Positions 1 through 6,970 are shown, numbered from the stretch's first letter. The stretch: 11,389 bases of DNA from an uncultured Sphingobium sp. (GCA_913773715.1 CAJYHD010000722.1:1-11389); one strand, 5' to 3'. A program made the numbers and translations. The notes: generated from the letters alone by a model not told the origin.

Positions 1-1569
1 ATCGGCAGGCACTGGGTAATCCGCTACGATATCCTGCGCGGTTCCATCGGCGATGATCACATCGCGCTTGCCCGCCCAGGCGGCGCCGACAAAGCCCTCG
101 TTGCGTCCCCAGCAGCGACCATCCGCCTTTTCGCCGAGCCGGTCGGCGCGGCGGGCGGCCAGGCGCACGAGACGATCATCCCGCACCTGGAAGACCGAGA
201 TGGCCCAGCTTTCGGATGAGTCGAACCCGATCGAGCGTGTCAGGAAATGCAACGCCGCATCCAGCATCGCTTCCACCACGACAGCCGGATCCTCCAGCTC
301 TGGCGTCAGGAGGGCCTGCTCGAGCGCCTCGCGCATGAAGCGATTGGCGTCGATCAAGGCAAGTCGGCGCTCGTCCTGCGTGTGACGCGCGTGAAGTTCG
401 GCTTGCATGGCATCGCGCTCGTCAAGAAAGCCCTGTGCCTCACACTCCAGGGCCGAGGCGCGCTCGAGCAAGGCGGGGGCTTCATCCTGCAGATGAAGCA
501 ACAGGACACTCGCCAGTGCGATCATGAGTCCCCCGCCCAGGATCAGCACGCCCTTGGCCGTCAGCAGCCCGTCTCCTTGTGGGACCATCGATCCCTCCAT
601 GCCGCCACCCCACAAGGTCAGCACACCTCCGCCGATGACGCCGACGATGTTGATCCAGCGCTGAAACAGGCGGGTACGAGCGACCCAGGCGAGGCCGGTG
701 GCCAGCAAGGCTTCGCGATGGCGGCGCAAGGCGACACGGGCATCTTCGTCACCGGACGCCATCGTCGCCGATGTGCCAATGCAAAGCATCTTCTGCGCAC
801 CAAGCCGCTCTCGCACCCGCCGCACCAGCATGGCGACATCGGCGCCCTGGCGGCCGCGATAGGTGTGCAATTCGTCGAGGACCAGGAACTCGAGGCCTTC
901 CATATTGGCGACGACTTGGCGATCGAGGTCGTCCTGCCGCGTCATCAGCAGCTCGAGCATCATGAAGTTGGTCAGGATGATGTCCGGCTTCGTCTCCGCG
1001 ATCCGCTGCCGCTCGCTATGCTTTTCCTGACCGGTGTAGCGGGCGAACGTCGGCTTCAAATTTTCGTCTATGCCGCAGCTGTCGATGAATTTCTCCAGCT
1101 CCTCGCGCTGCGAATTGGCGAGCGCGTTCATCGGATAGATCACGATGGCGCGCGTGCGCGGCGCGGCGCCAGCGCGCTTGGCCTTGAGGATCCGGTCGAT
1201 GATCGGCACGAAGAAGCACAGCGACTTGCCCGAGCCGGTCCCCGTGGTGACGATGTAGTTGCGGTTCTGCAGCGCCTTGGACAGCGCCTGATCCTGATGC
1301 AGGTGCAAGTCGATCGGTGTGCGCTCGGGACCGAAGGCGAAGGCCTTGGGCGTGTCCGGGTCGACCACGCCCTCGACGGCGAGATCGGCCAGGGATCGGC
1401 CCGACGCAAAGTGCGGATTGACCCCGATCAGCGGCTCCGGCCAGAACTTGCCGCTGCGATAGATCTCGTCGACCTGCCTGCTGATGTCGCCTGCGCGGAT
1501 CGTAGTGAACGACCGGGCGAACGCCTCGTAGCGGCCGACCAGATCAGCATCGAGTTCAAAGACGTTCAT
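1..1569 (-). CDS. Chimeric ORF: N-terminal half of a DExH helicase joined in frame to a membrane GAF-domain protein (3' end outside window)
   Basis: The ATG at 1569 opens 523 codons without a stop to the left edge; a GGTGAG-like ribosome site lies just upstream. Residues 1-273 are an SF2 helicase first RecA domain: Walker A TGTGSGKS (109-116), motif Ia-like region IVIYPMNALANSQ (142-154), DExH box DELHTYRGRQGAD (232-244) and motif III GTSAT (265-269). This form of the DExH region is typical of long DUF1998-type helicases of defence loci (DruE, DrmA and YprA relatives). Motifs IV-VI of the second RecA domain, needed for helicase activity, are absent. From about residue 270 the protein becomes something else: two hydrophobic segments (about 307-326 and 340-360), a charged, probably coiled-coil stretch (361-420) and the start of a GAF-like sensor domain (about 425 onward, with GFVGAAWAGKRDVIIAD at 492-508). 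It is probably a recombination product; the helicase part is unlikely to work alone. The WYL regulator is upstream on the same strand. Confidence 0.8.
   Translation of the reverse strand, partial: MNVFELDADLVGRYEAFARSFTTIRAGDISRQVDEIYRSGKFWPEPLIGVNPHFASGRSLADLAVEGVVDPDTPKAFAFGPERTPIDLHLHQDQALSKALQNRNYIVTTGTGSGKSLCFFVPIIDRILKAKRAGAAPRTRAIVIYPMNALANSQREELEKFIDSCGIDENLKPTFARYTGQEKHSERQRIAETKPDIILTNFMMLELLMTRQDDLDRQVVANMEGLEFLVLDELHTYRGRQGADVAMLVRRVRERLGAQKMLCIGTSATMASGDEDARVALRRHREALLATGLAWVARTRLFQRWINIVGVIGGGVLTLWGGGMEGSMVPQGDGLLTAKGVLILGGGLMIALASVLLLHLQDEAPALLERASALECEAQGFLDERDAMQAELHARHTQDERRLALIDANRFMREALEQALLTPELEDPAVVVEAMLDAALHFLTRSIGFDSSESWAISVFQVRDDRLVRLAARRADRLGEKADGRCWGRNEGFVGAAWAGKRDVIIADGTAQDIVADYPVPAD
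751..762 (-). other. Helicase/GAF-protein junction (MASG codons)
   Basis: On the minus strand this 12-mer reads ATGGCGTCCGGT (Met-Ala-Ser-Gly). Upstream is the conserved helicase motif III; downstream is unrelated membrane/GAF sequence. SATMASG is a usual ending for motif III in this helicase class, and the same ATG could be the natural start of the GAF protein. The 12 bases may therefore be the short homology at which two genes were joined. The joining mechanism is inference; the change in domain character is visible in the translation. Confidence 0.5.
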
Positions 1570-1575
1570 TGCCGC

Positions 1576-1659
1576 TCACCAACCCATCCGCCCGCGCGAA
1601 AGCGCCTCTAGCAAGCTCACGGCTTCGCCGACATCCGTGACAAATCCGGTCGTTCGCCA
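1576..1659 (-). other. Short open stretch between the WYL gene and the helicase gene (27 codons, no good start)
   Basis: Directly after the WYL stop the same frame stays open for 27 codons, includes VTDVGEAVSLLEALSRG, and stops 6 nt before the helicase ATG. The only in-frame starts are poor (an internal GTG or a late ATG). An ending this close to the next start is typical of a preceding operon gene, so this may be the scar of a deleted gene. A competing 34-codon ORF (1660 to 1556) overlaps both neighbours. Neither is convincing as an expressed gene. Confidence 0.2.
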
Positions 1660-2670
1660 TCACACCGATCCCAGTGCCAGCAGCACCCGCTCGCGCATGA
1701 CCTTCCGAAGCGCTTCGGGGCTCTCGATCCGGATGTCGCCGCCCCAGGTGAACAGGTGCTCGGCGATTTCGCGCAGGCCGCCTGAGCGGAAGCGCACGAG
1801 GAGCTCGTCGCCATCGCGCTCGAGGGCCTGGCCAGGATGGAAGCGCCACGACCTTGCGCGCGCGACGGCGCTGGGCAGCACGCGCAGTACGATCTCGTGG
1901 TCCTCCTCGCGCCAGATGCCGAAGCTGCCCGCCAGCCAGGTGTCGAGGTCCCAATCGTCGGGCGCGCAGCCGACGAGGTTGGAGACGCGGGTGTCGGTCA
2001 TCCGGTCGACGCGGAAGAAGGCGGGCTCCTGTTCGGGCCGGCCGAGACGCAGGGGAACCTTGCCGACCAGGTAGGTGGTTGCGCCGTGGATCAGGCCGTA
2101 GGGGATGACACGGCGCCACTTCGGCTGCTCGCCGCTCTCGGCGACATAGTCGAACTCCAGGCAATGGCCCGAAAGGATCGCGCCCTGAACGGCGCCGAGC
2201 GCTTCGGCGGTTGCGTCGAGCAGCGGCCCGGCGACCACGCGGCTGCGCTGCAGGCGCACGAGCGCGTCGAGATCGGGCGCGAGGCGCGCGCGTTCGCGGT
2301 GATCGAGCGCCGACTTCACCTTGGCGAGCAGGCTTTCGAGGTGGACGGCATGGGCAGCCCCCTCGGCACGTCGACCCGCTGCTTCGGTCTGCAGTGCGGC
2401 GACCTCCTCAGCGCTGGGTCTCGTATAGATGCGGCGCAGGCTGTCGCGGATGAAGAAGCGCTTGGTGCGATCGTCGAGGCGCTCCTCGACGTCGAACTCC
2501 TCGCGCAGCGCATCGCGCAGGCGCTCGGCGGTCCGGCGGTTCACGCCAAGCTCGCACGCGATCTCGTCCAGAGTGAGGCCTTCGGATGATTCCGACAAGA
2601 GATGCACCAGCGTCAGCGCCCGGCGCAATTTGCCCATGCGCGGCCTTCCCGGCTGCCTACCTGCGTCCAT
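1660..2670 (-). CDS. WYL-domain transcriptional regulator (wHTH-WYL-WCX)
   Basis: The 336-residue protein has the layout of WYL repressors. A winged helix-turn-helix lies at about 13-60 (LTLDEIACELGVNRRTAERLRD), then a helical linker, a WYL domain at about 155-225 and a C-terminal WCX-like region at about 255-330. The signature Trp-Tyr-Leu is degenerate here and reads TYL (199-201), but the surrounding RRVIPYGLIHG and VGKV are typical. Known relatives (BrxR, CapW) bind palindromic operators and repress defence genes, possibly sensing nucleic acid or nucleotide ligands through WYL. The ATG at 2670 has a G-rich ribosome site (GGTGGGGG) about 7 nt upstream. The helicase-GAF ORF follows on the same strand after a 90-nt gap and is the likely target. 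The palindrome at 2753-2770, about 85 bp upstream, is a candidate operator. Confidence 0.88.
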   Translation of the reverse strand: MDAGRQPGRPRMGKLRRALTLVHLLSESSEGLTLDEIACELGVNRRTAERLRDALREEFDVEERLDDRTKRFFIRDSLRRIYTRPSAEEVAALQTEAAGRRAEGAAHAVHLESLLAKVKSALDHRERARLAPDLDALVRLQRSRVVAGPLLDATAEALGAVQGAILSGHCLEFDYVAESGEQPKWRRVIPYGLIHGATTYLVGKVPLRLGRPEQEPAFFRVDRMTDTRVSNLVGCAPDDWDLDTWLAGSFGIWREEDHEIVLRVLPSAVARARSWRFHPGQALERDGDELLVRFRSGGLREIAEHLFTWGGDIRIESPEALRKVMRERVLLALGSV

Positions 2671-2752
2671 GATGTGCCCCCACCGCGACCGAAGCTGTCG
2701 CAGATCGATCGCGCTGGCAAGTACCTGGCGGCGGTTAAGATGAGATTTCAGG

Positions 2753-2770
2753 GGCTAAGCCGGCTTAGCC
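2753..2770. promoter_or_regulatory. 18-bp perfect palindrome across the hipA stop codon
   Basis: GGCTAAGCCGGCTTAGCC equals its own reverse complement, and the hipA stop TAA (2767-2765) lies inside it. In the hipA transcript it could form a hairpin, but no U-run follows, so it is a poor intrinsic terminator. It lies in the only spacer upstream of the WYL gene, where a dimeric repressor would be expected to bind. Terminator and WYL operator are both possible. Confidence 0.5.
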
Positions 2771-4045
2771 TGACACTTGCGACTTCAGAGCCAGACGGCG
2801 CGCGCGCTGCCGGGTCGCCTCGGCTAGGTGCGCAGTTAGCGACGGATCGGTGAGTCCGTCGACGAGGATGCCTCGTGCGATTGCGCCCTCCACAGTGCGC
2901 GCGATGGTCCCGGCGCGACGGCGCACGTAGGGCGCTGTTAGACCGGCGTCCGTGGCAAAGCGCGCGAAGCTGTCCGCGTCGATTTCCTCCAGGTTGGCCG
3001 CGCCCCCGAAGCGCATCGCCAGGCGCGCAGACAGTTCGGGCCAGGCGCGGGTCGCGACCAGGTCATAGAGCGGCGCGAGCACGACTTCACCTGCGTCGGT
3101 CCGCAGCAGGCTGAAGTTCTTGGCATGGGCGTCGGCATTGCCGATCACGAGGTTGAACAGCGCCGCGTCGCACAGCTTGAGCACTTCGCGCGCCGGCCGG
3201 GTTGCGGCGCGGCGCAGCAGGCCGAAGCTGTCGCGGAACCCCGGCCCGCCTTCGGCCGCGTACTTGCGGTTCGAGGGAACACCCAGAGCCTGCGCGAAGT
3301 CTTCCTGGTGCAGCCGAGTGGTGCCGCCCTCCCCAGTCTGCGCCCGATCGTAGCGGGCGACCAGCAGGTAGGGCTTGCCCGCCACTTGCCGCCATTGAGC
3401 CCGTGCGGCGTCCAGGCCGGCCGCGCGGGCGAGCGCCAGACAGAACGCCTCGTTCGCGGCAAGGCCACCGAAGCGATCCGGCTCGGGCTTTATGAGGTGC
3501 GTGGAGGGCTCGCCCGGGCGCGGCACGGCGATCGCATCGGTGCCGGGCGCCAGCAGCACCGGCAGCTTGCCTTGCGCACCGGCGAGGCTCAGGCGCGCGC
3601 CGCCTTCGCCCGCCAGCATCGGCACCAGCGGCAAGCGGTCGAGCAAAGTGGCGAGCGCCTGGTCTCCAAGCGGCTCGGGCGGTTGCGTCAGGTCTGGCTC
3701 CGGCGGCGTCTCGCCAGGCGGTAGAAACGCCAGCGCGCCGGCCACGTCTCCTCCCAGGGCCTGAAGCAGGCGGAAGGGATTGTCGGGCGAGACGCCGAGC
3801 ACGCGGGCGATCGCCGTGCGCTGGCCCTCTTCAGGCAGAAGTCCTCCGAACACCGCCTTGCACAAGGCATCGGCGAAGGGTTCGGCCCCGCGCGGCATGG
3901 CCTGTGAGAGTGGCGGTGCAGCCGGGTCGCTCAGCCAGTCGGAGGCGTAGGCGAAGTGCATGGCGCCGCCGCGATCGATGGTCAGCTCGCCGGCCAGGCA
4001 CAGCCCCCACCACACGTTCAGGCGATCCTGGACCGGCAAAGTCAT
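2765..4045 (-). CDS. hipA: HipA-type serine/threonine kinase toxin
   Basis: The 426-residue protein is close to the usual HipA length (about 440). HipA toxins phosphorylate aminoacyl-tRNA synthetases (GltX in E. coli) and stop translation, causing growth arrest or persistence; HipB neutralises them. Visible parts: an N-terminal HipA domain (about 8-115); the autophosphorylation loop LSLAGAQGK (152-160) with Ser153 matching E. coli Ser150; the ATP-binding lysine in STHLIKPEP (Lys186); catalytic GNADAHAKNF (302-311) with Asp305 and Asn310; and the metal-binding aspartate in LYDL (Asp328). All key residues are present, so the toxin should be active. The frame stays open upstream to 4345, but ATG 4045 is chosen because it overlaps the hipB stop as ATGA, the usual coupled arrangement, and the sequence before it is not HipA-like. 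On a plasmid the pair should also act as an addiction system. Confidence 0.95.
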   Translation of the reverse strand: MTLPVQDRLNVWWGLCLAGELTIDRGGAMHFAYASDWLSDPAAPPLSQAMPRGAEPFADALCKAVFGGLLPEEGQRTAIARVLGVSPDNPFRLLQALGGDVAGALAFLPPGETPPEPDLTQPPEPLGDQALATLLDRLPLVPMLAGEGGARLSLAGAQGKLPVLLAPGTDAIAVPRPGEPSTHLIKPEPDRFGGLAANEAFCLALARAAGLDAARAQWRQVAGKPYLLVARYDRAQTGEGGTTRLHQEDFAQALGVPSNRKYAAEGGPGFRDSFGLLRRAATRPAREVLKLCDAALFNLVIGNADAHAKNFSLLRTDAGEVVLAPLYDLVATRAWPELSARLAMRFGGAANLEEIDADSFARFATDAGLTAPYVRRRAGTIARTVEGAIARGILVDGLTDPSLTAHLAEATRQRARRLALKSQVSG

Positions 4046-4269
4046 GATGCCGAGCGATCCCGGCCCCGCCCCGGCCGGGCGATGTGGAGCGAGCAGCCAA
4101 GCGCAGTCAGCACGTCGAGAACCTTGCCCAACTGGGCGGTTGCCTTTCCCCCCTCCAGCTCGACGATGAACCGCAGGCCCACGCCGCTCGCCGCCGCCAG
4201 CTCGTCCTGGCGCAAGCCTTGCGACTTGCGCTCGTCGCGGATGATGCGGCCGATGATCGAGGCATCCAT
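4042..4269 (-). CDS. hipB: HipB-type antitoxin, XRE-family repressor
   Basis: This is a 75-residue helix-turn-helix protein of the XRE/Cro family. The HTH covers about residues 5-58 (IIRDERKSQGLRQDELAAAS, then a recognition helix in GVGLRFIVELEGGKATAQ). HipB dimers bind HipA and repress the operon. I chose the ATG at 4269 because AAAGGA lies about 7 nt upstream; a TTG at 4287 in the same frame would add six residues but has no such support. The stop overlaps the hipA start (ATGA), giving translational coupling. Three TTCCCG-NN-CGGGAA-like dyads upstream are the likely operators, the nearest touching the ribosome site. The gene is divergent from parA. Confidence 0.93.
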   Translation of the reverse strand: MDASIIGRIIRDERKSQGLRQDELAAASGVGLRFIVELEGGKATAQLGKVLDVLTALGCSLHIARPGRGRDRSAS

Positions 4270-4280
4270 GCAGGCGTCCT

Positions 4281-4294
4281 TTCCCAAGCGGGAT
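4281..4294. promoter_or_regulatory. Candidate HipB operator 1
   Basis: TTCCCAAGCGGGAT matches the shared pattern TTCCCG-NN-CGGGAA at 12 of 14 positions. It begins 12 bp upstream of the hipB ATG and touches the ribosome-binding sequence, so binding would block transcription near the start. Confidence 0.55.
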
Positions 4295-4330
4295 CATTAA
4301 ACCATCTTCGCGGTGAATACCACGGCAACT

Positions 4331-4344
4331 TTCCCGAGCGGGCA
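4331..4344. promoter_or_regulatory. Candidate HipB operator 2
   Basis: TTCCCGAGCGGGCA matches the dyad pattern at all but one outer position. It starts 50 bp from operator 1 and 49 bp from operator 3, so all three lie near the same face of the helix, as expected for cooperative binding. Confidence 0.55.
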
Positions 4345-4379
4345 AGATCTAGCGTTATGTCCGATCGGGCTTGCGCACC

Positions 4380-4393
4380 TTCCCGTTCGGGAA
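4380..4393. promoter_or_regulatory. Candidate HipB operator 3 (best dyad)
   Basis: TTCCCGTTCGGGAA is a perfect 6+6 dyad with a 2-bp centre. It lies about 90 bp upstream of the parA start, near where the parA promoter would be expected, so HipB could also affect parA transcription. No convincing -35/-10 pair was found on either strand. Confidence 0.55.
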
Positions 4394-4481
4394 AACCGCA
4401 AATTGCCAAGCTTCTTGTGGACTGAACAACTTCTGGAGCGTATCATGCGAAAATAGTTCAACCGAGCCGAGCGCGCACGAG

Positions 4482-5675
4482 ATGCATTCAGAAGTCCAAC
4501 GCCTCGCCGAAATGAGCGAAGCGGGCGAAAAGATGATCGAGCGCCTGCGCCGCAAGGCCTTTCTGCCCGAGAGCCGCAAAGGCCTCAACGTGCGGTTCGG
4601 CATCGCCGAGGCCGCGCAGCTGCTGGGCTGCTCCACCAACCGCATCCGCATGGCCGAGGACGACGGACGACTGCCCGCTCCCCCCGCCGGCGAGAACGGC
4701 CGTCGCCTCGGCTATTCGGTAGAGGAGCTGCTCCACATGCGCCAGGTGCTGGGCGCCTCCCCTGCCCGCGCCCCGCTCGACATGCCTGCCATCATCGCGG
4801 TGCAGAACTTCAAGGGCGGTGTCGGCAAGTCTACGGTGACGACGCACCTGGCCCACTACTTCGGCGTGCAGGGCTATCGCGTGCTGGTGGTCGACTGCGA
4901 CAGCCAGGCCACCACGACGACGTTGTTCGGCTTCAATCCGCACTTCAACATCAGCCGCGAGGAAACGCTCTATCCCTACCTCTCGATCGACCCGACTCAG
5001 GCCGACCTGCTCTATGCGGTAAAGCGCACGCCCTGGCCCAACGTCGACCTGATCCCGTCGAACCTGGAGCTGTTCGATGTCGAGTACGAGCTGGCCGCGG
5101 CCGGATCGGATGGGCAGTCAGTGCTCGCCGCGCGGTTCCGCAAGCTGAAGCAGGGCCTGGCGGACCTCGCGCGCGATTACGACATCGTCATCCTCGATCC
5201 ACCGCCGGCGCTGGGCACGATCAGCCTGGCGGTGATGCAGGCCGCGAACGCCCTGCTTGTGCCGATGGCGGCCACTACGCCCGATTTCTGCTCGACCGTG
5301 CAGTTCCTCTCGATGATGGACCAAGTGCTGGCGCAGCTGACCACCGCCGGCATCGAAGTCGACTACGCCTTCGTGCGCCTGCTGTGCTCCAAGTTCGACG
5401 GCAACGATCCCAGTCACGAGATGGTGCGCACGATCATGGAACAGACTTTCGGCCCCGCACTCCTGCCGGTGCCGATCCTGGAGAGCGCGGAGATCAGCCA
5501 CGCGGCGCTGCGGATGATGACGATCTATGAGCTGGAGCGGCCGATCGGCACGCCGCGCACGCACAAGCGCTGCCGCGCCAACCTCGACCAGGCGTTGGGG
5601 CAGGTCGAACAGCTGGTGCGCTCAGGATGGGGGCGGAGCCAGAAGGTGGACGAGGAGCTGCTGGTCAATGGCTGA
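4482..5675 (+). CDS. parA: ParA/RepA-type plasmid partition ATPase with N-terminal DNA-binding domain
   Basis: The 397-residue protein is a large ParA (type Ia, or RepA of repABC). These ATPases form a dynamic pattern on the nucleoid that moves ParB-parS complexes, and they repress their own operon through the N-terminal domain. Visible: a MerR/HTH-like region (about 37-85, FGIAEAAQLLGCSTNRIRMAED, then NGRRLGYSVEELLHMR), the deviant Walker A KGGVGKST (111-118) with both lysines, A'-region VVDCDSQATTTTLFG (136-150), and Walker B IVILDPPPALG (235-245). The frame is open back to a TTG at 4371, but that start falls inside the operator region and the extra residues are not ParA-like. ATG 4482 gives a normal length, though its ribosome site is weak; ATG 4512 is an alternative. 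parB follows after 145 bp. Confidence 0.95.
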   Translation: MHSEVQRLAEMSEAGEKMIERLRRKAFLPESRKGLNVRFGIAEAAQLLGCSTNRIRMAEDDGRLPAPPAGENGRRLGYSVEELLHMRQVLGASPARAPLDMPAIIAVQNFKGGVGKSTVTTHLAHYFGVQGYRVLVVDCDSQATTTTLFGFNPHFNISREETLYPYLSIDPTQADLLYAVKRTPWPNVDLIPSNLELFDVEYELAAAGSDGQSVLAARFRKLKQGLADLARDYDIVILDPPPALGTISLAVMQAANALLVPMAATTPDFCSTVQFLSMMDQVLAQLTTAGIEVDYAFVRLLCSKFDGNDPSHEMVRTIMEQTFGPALLPVPILESAEISHAALRMMTIYELERPIGTPRTHKRCRANLDQALGQVEQLVRSGWGRSQKVDEELLVNG

Positions 5676-5820
5676 ACTGCCGCTCGCAAGCCTCGCAATG
5701 GCCTGCGCGATGGCCCGCGCTGCGCCTGGAGCGGGGCCTTGCGGCGTCCGTACGATTTCCCCTTTCCTACATGGTATTTGTTCCACATATGTTCCGATCA
5801 ACGTAGTGCCGAGGTAAGCC
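5676..5820 (+). promoter_or_regulatory. parA-parB spacer with probable parB promoter
   Basis: This 145-bp gap is long for a coupled par operon. Its second half (about 5755-5800) is clearly richer in A+T than its surroundings, which suggests a separate promoter for parB. A GTTC-N7-GTTC motif lies inside it, and GAGG at 5811-5814 is a good ribosome site for parB. No -35/-10 pair is assigned. Confidence 0.4.
5780..5794 (+). promoter_or_regulatory. LexA-type SOS box (GTTC-N7-GTTC)
   Basis: GTTCCACATATGTTC matches the alphaproteobacterial LexA direct repeat GTTC-N7-GTTC exactly and is preceded by TTT, as often seen. It lies 26 bp upstream of the parB ATG in an intergenic A+T-richer patch. A chance match somewhere in a window this size is possible (eight fixed bases), so the intergenic location is the main support. 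Confidence 0.45.
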
Positions 5821-6876
5821 ATGGCCCGCAAGCAGTCCGATTATCTCGCCGCCCTTCTCTCGGAGGATAGCGACGCCGTATCTACCGCTGCCGATGCGCC
5901 CGCCACGATGCAGGCAGACCGCGGCGATCGCGCACGCGGCACCACCCTGCTCGGGCGTGAGAGTGCGCTCGCCCGCGTCGCGAGCGGCGAGGTGCGCCAG
6001 GTCACGCAGCTGCTGCTCGATCCTGCGCGGGTGCGCGTCTGGCCCGGCAACGCGCGCAGCTACGCCCACTTGTCGGAAGAAACCTGCCGCGAACTGATCG
6101 ACTCGCTGATCGCCGAGGGTGGCCAGAAAGTTCCTGCCGTCGTGCGCCGCGTCGAGGGCGATCCCGTCCACGATTACGAGGTGATCGCGGGCACCCGCCG
6201 ACACTGGGCGATCAGCTGGCTGCGCGCGCACTCCTATCCCGACATGCAGTTCGTGGCGCAAGTCGCCCAGATCGATGACGAAGCGGCCTTTCGTCTCGCC
6301 GATATCGAGAACCGCGCGCGATCCGATGTCTCCGACCTGGAGCGGGCCCGCAACTATGCCGAGGCGCTGAAGGCGCATTATGGCAATCACCTCACCCGCA
6401 TGGCCGAGCGGCTGAAGCTGTCCAAGGGCTGGCTGTCGAAGATGCTCAAGGTCGCCGCCCTACCCGAGGCCGTGATCGCCGCCTTCGCCTCGCCTGCCGA
6501 GGTTCAGCTCAAGCCAGGCTACGCGCTTGCCCAGGCACTGGACGACAAGGACAAGGCGGTCGCGATCCGCAAGGAGGCCGCACGTCTCAGTCGCGAGCAG
6601 ACCAGTCGCCGGGACGAGCGCCGCCCTGCCCTGCCCGCCCCCGACGTGCTGAAAGCGCTGATGGCTGCGCCGGAAGCCAACTCGGCCAAGCCGCAGCCGC
6701 TGGTGATGAATCTGCAGCGCACCGGCCGCCCCCTGGTTTCGCTCCAGTCCAGCAACCGCCAGGGCGTGACCTTGCGGCTGCACGCAGGCTCCGGCGCCGA
6801 CATCGAGGACGTGCTGAACGGCGTGCGCAACATTCTCGTGACTCTCGACGCGGAAGGCCGGGGCCTGCAGCCATGA
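5821..6876 (+). CDS. parB: ParB-family centromere-binding partition protein
   Basis: The 351-residue protein has the ParB layout. A ParA-contact tail is at the N-terminus (ARKQSDYLAALL). The ParB/Srx-like domain runs from about 62 to 170, with box I-like VWPGNARSY (73-81), box II GTRRHWA (124-130; usual form GERRxRA, the CTP-binding motif) and DIENRARSDVSDLERARNY (161-179). A helix-turn-helix follows (about 190-215, LTRMAERLKLSKGWLSKMLK), then a C-terminal dimerisation region. ParB binds parS, spreads as a CTP-dependent clamp and recruits ParA. The ATG at 5821 has GAGG 6 nt upstream. The likely binding sites, CCCCGGGG-centred palindromes, lie just downstream. The Glu-to-Thr change in box II is seen in plasmid ParB variants and need not mean loss of function. 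Confidence 0.94.
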   Translation: MARKQSDYLAALLSEDSDAVSTAADAPATMQADRGDRARGTTLLGRESALARVASGEVRQVTQLLLDPARVRVWPGNARSYAHLSEETCRELIDSLIAEGGQKVPAVVRRVEGDPVHDYEVIAGTRRHWAISWLRAHSYPDMQFVAQVAQIDDEAAFRLADIENRARSDVSDLERARNYAEALKAHYGNHLTRMAERLKLSKGWLSKMLKVAALPEAVIAAFASPAEVQLKPGYALAQALDDKDKAVAIRKEAARLSREQTSRRDERRPALPAPDVLKALMAAPEANSAKPQPLVMNLQRTGRPLVSLQSSNRQGVTLRLHAGSGADIEDVLNGVRNILVTLDAEGRGLQP

Positions 6877-6915
6877 TGGAGCACCGGCTTGCCCTGGCCC
6901 GCCCTGCCCTTGCCG

Positions 6916-6935
6916 GTATTTCCCCGGGGAAATAC
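6916..6935. other. Candidate parS site 1
   Basis: GTATTTCCCCGGGGAAATAC is a perfect 20-bp palindrome immediately downstream of parB. It shares the core TTTCCCCGGGGAAA with two other sites in the window. Its centre is exactly 30 bp from that of site 2. Confidence 0.7.
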
Positions 6936-6944
6936 GCTCGGCTT

Positions 6945-6966
6945 GATGTTTCCCCGGGGAAACATC
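6945..6966. other. Candidate parS site 2, overlapping the repA ribosome site
   Basis: This is a perfect 22-bp palindrome with core TGTTTCCCCGGGGAAACA, flanked by GA and TC. The TGTTTC/GAAACA arms match chromosomal parS (TGTTTCACGTGAAACA), but the centre differs, as expected of a plasmid-specific site. It ends 4 bp before the repA start and contains its GGGGA. Confidence 0.72.
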
Positions 6967-6970
6967 GCTG

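Larger units (their letters stand above)
6877..6970 (+). promoter_or_regulatory. parB-repA spacer: centromere and repA leader
   Basis: This 94-bp gap holds two large palindromes (6916-6935 and 6945-6966) and ends at the repA GTG. In RNA each palindrome could fold with a CCGG loop, and because the cores are identical they could also pair with each other. GGGGA (6956-6960), 10 nt before the GTG, is the only convincing ribosome site and lies inside the second palindrome. Confidence 0.55.

Noticed and set aside
247..1611. 454-codon plus-strand ORF opposite the helicase-GAF gene
   Set aside because: Low-complexity His/Arg/Gln-rich translation with no motifs; it mirrors the minus-strand gene, which has clear helicase motifs. 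GC-rich DNA often keeps the opposite frame open.
1556..1660. 34-residue ORF starting at the WYL stop (TGATG overlap)
   Set aside because: It runs into the helicase start in another frame, has no similarity I recognise and competes with the alternative 27-codon frame.
1837..2589. 250-codon plus-strand ORF opposite the WYL gene
   Set aside because: No recognisable domain; the minus strand gives a full wHTH-WYL-WCX protein.
4046..4345. N-terminal extension of hipA to 4345
   Set aside because: It would run through hipB in another frame; the extra sequence is Arg/Gly-rich and unlike HipA. The ATGA-coupled start at 4045 is better.
4371..4481. TTG start for parA at 4371
   Set aside because: It overlaps operator 3 and adds residues that do not resemble ParA; ATG 4482 gives normal family length.
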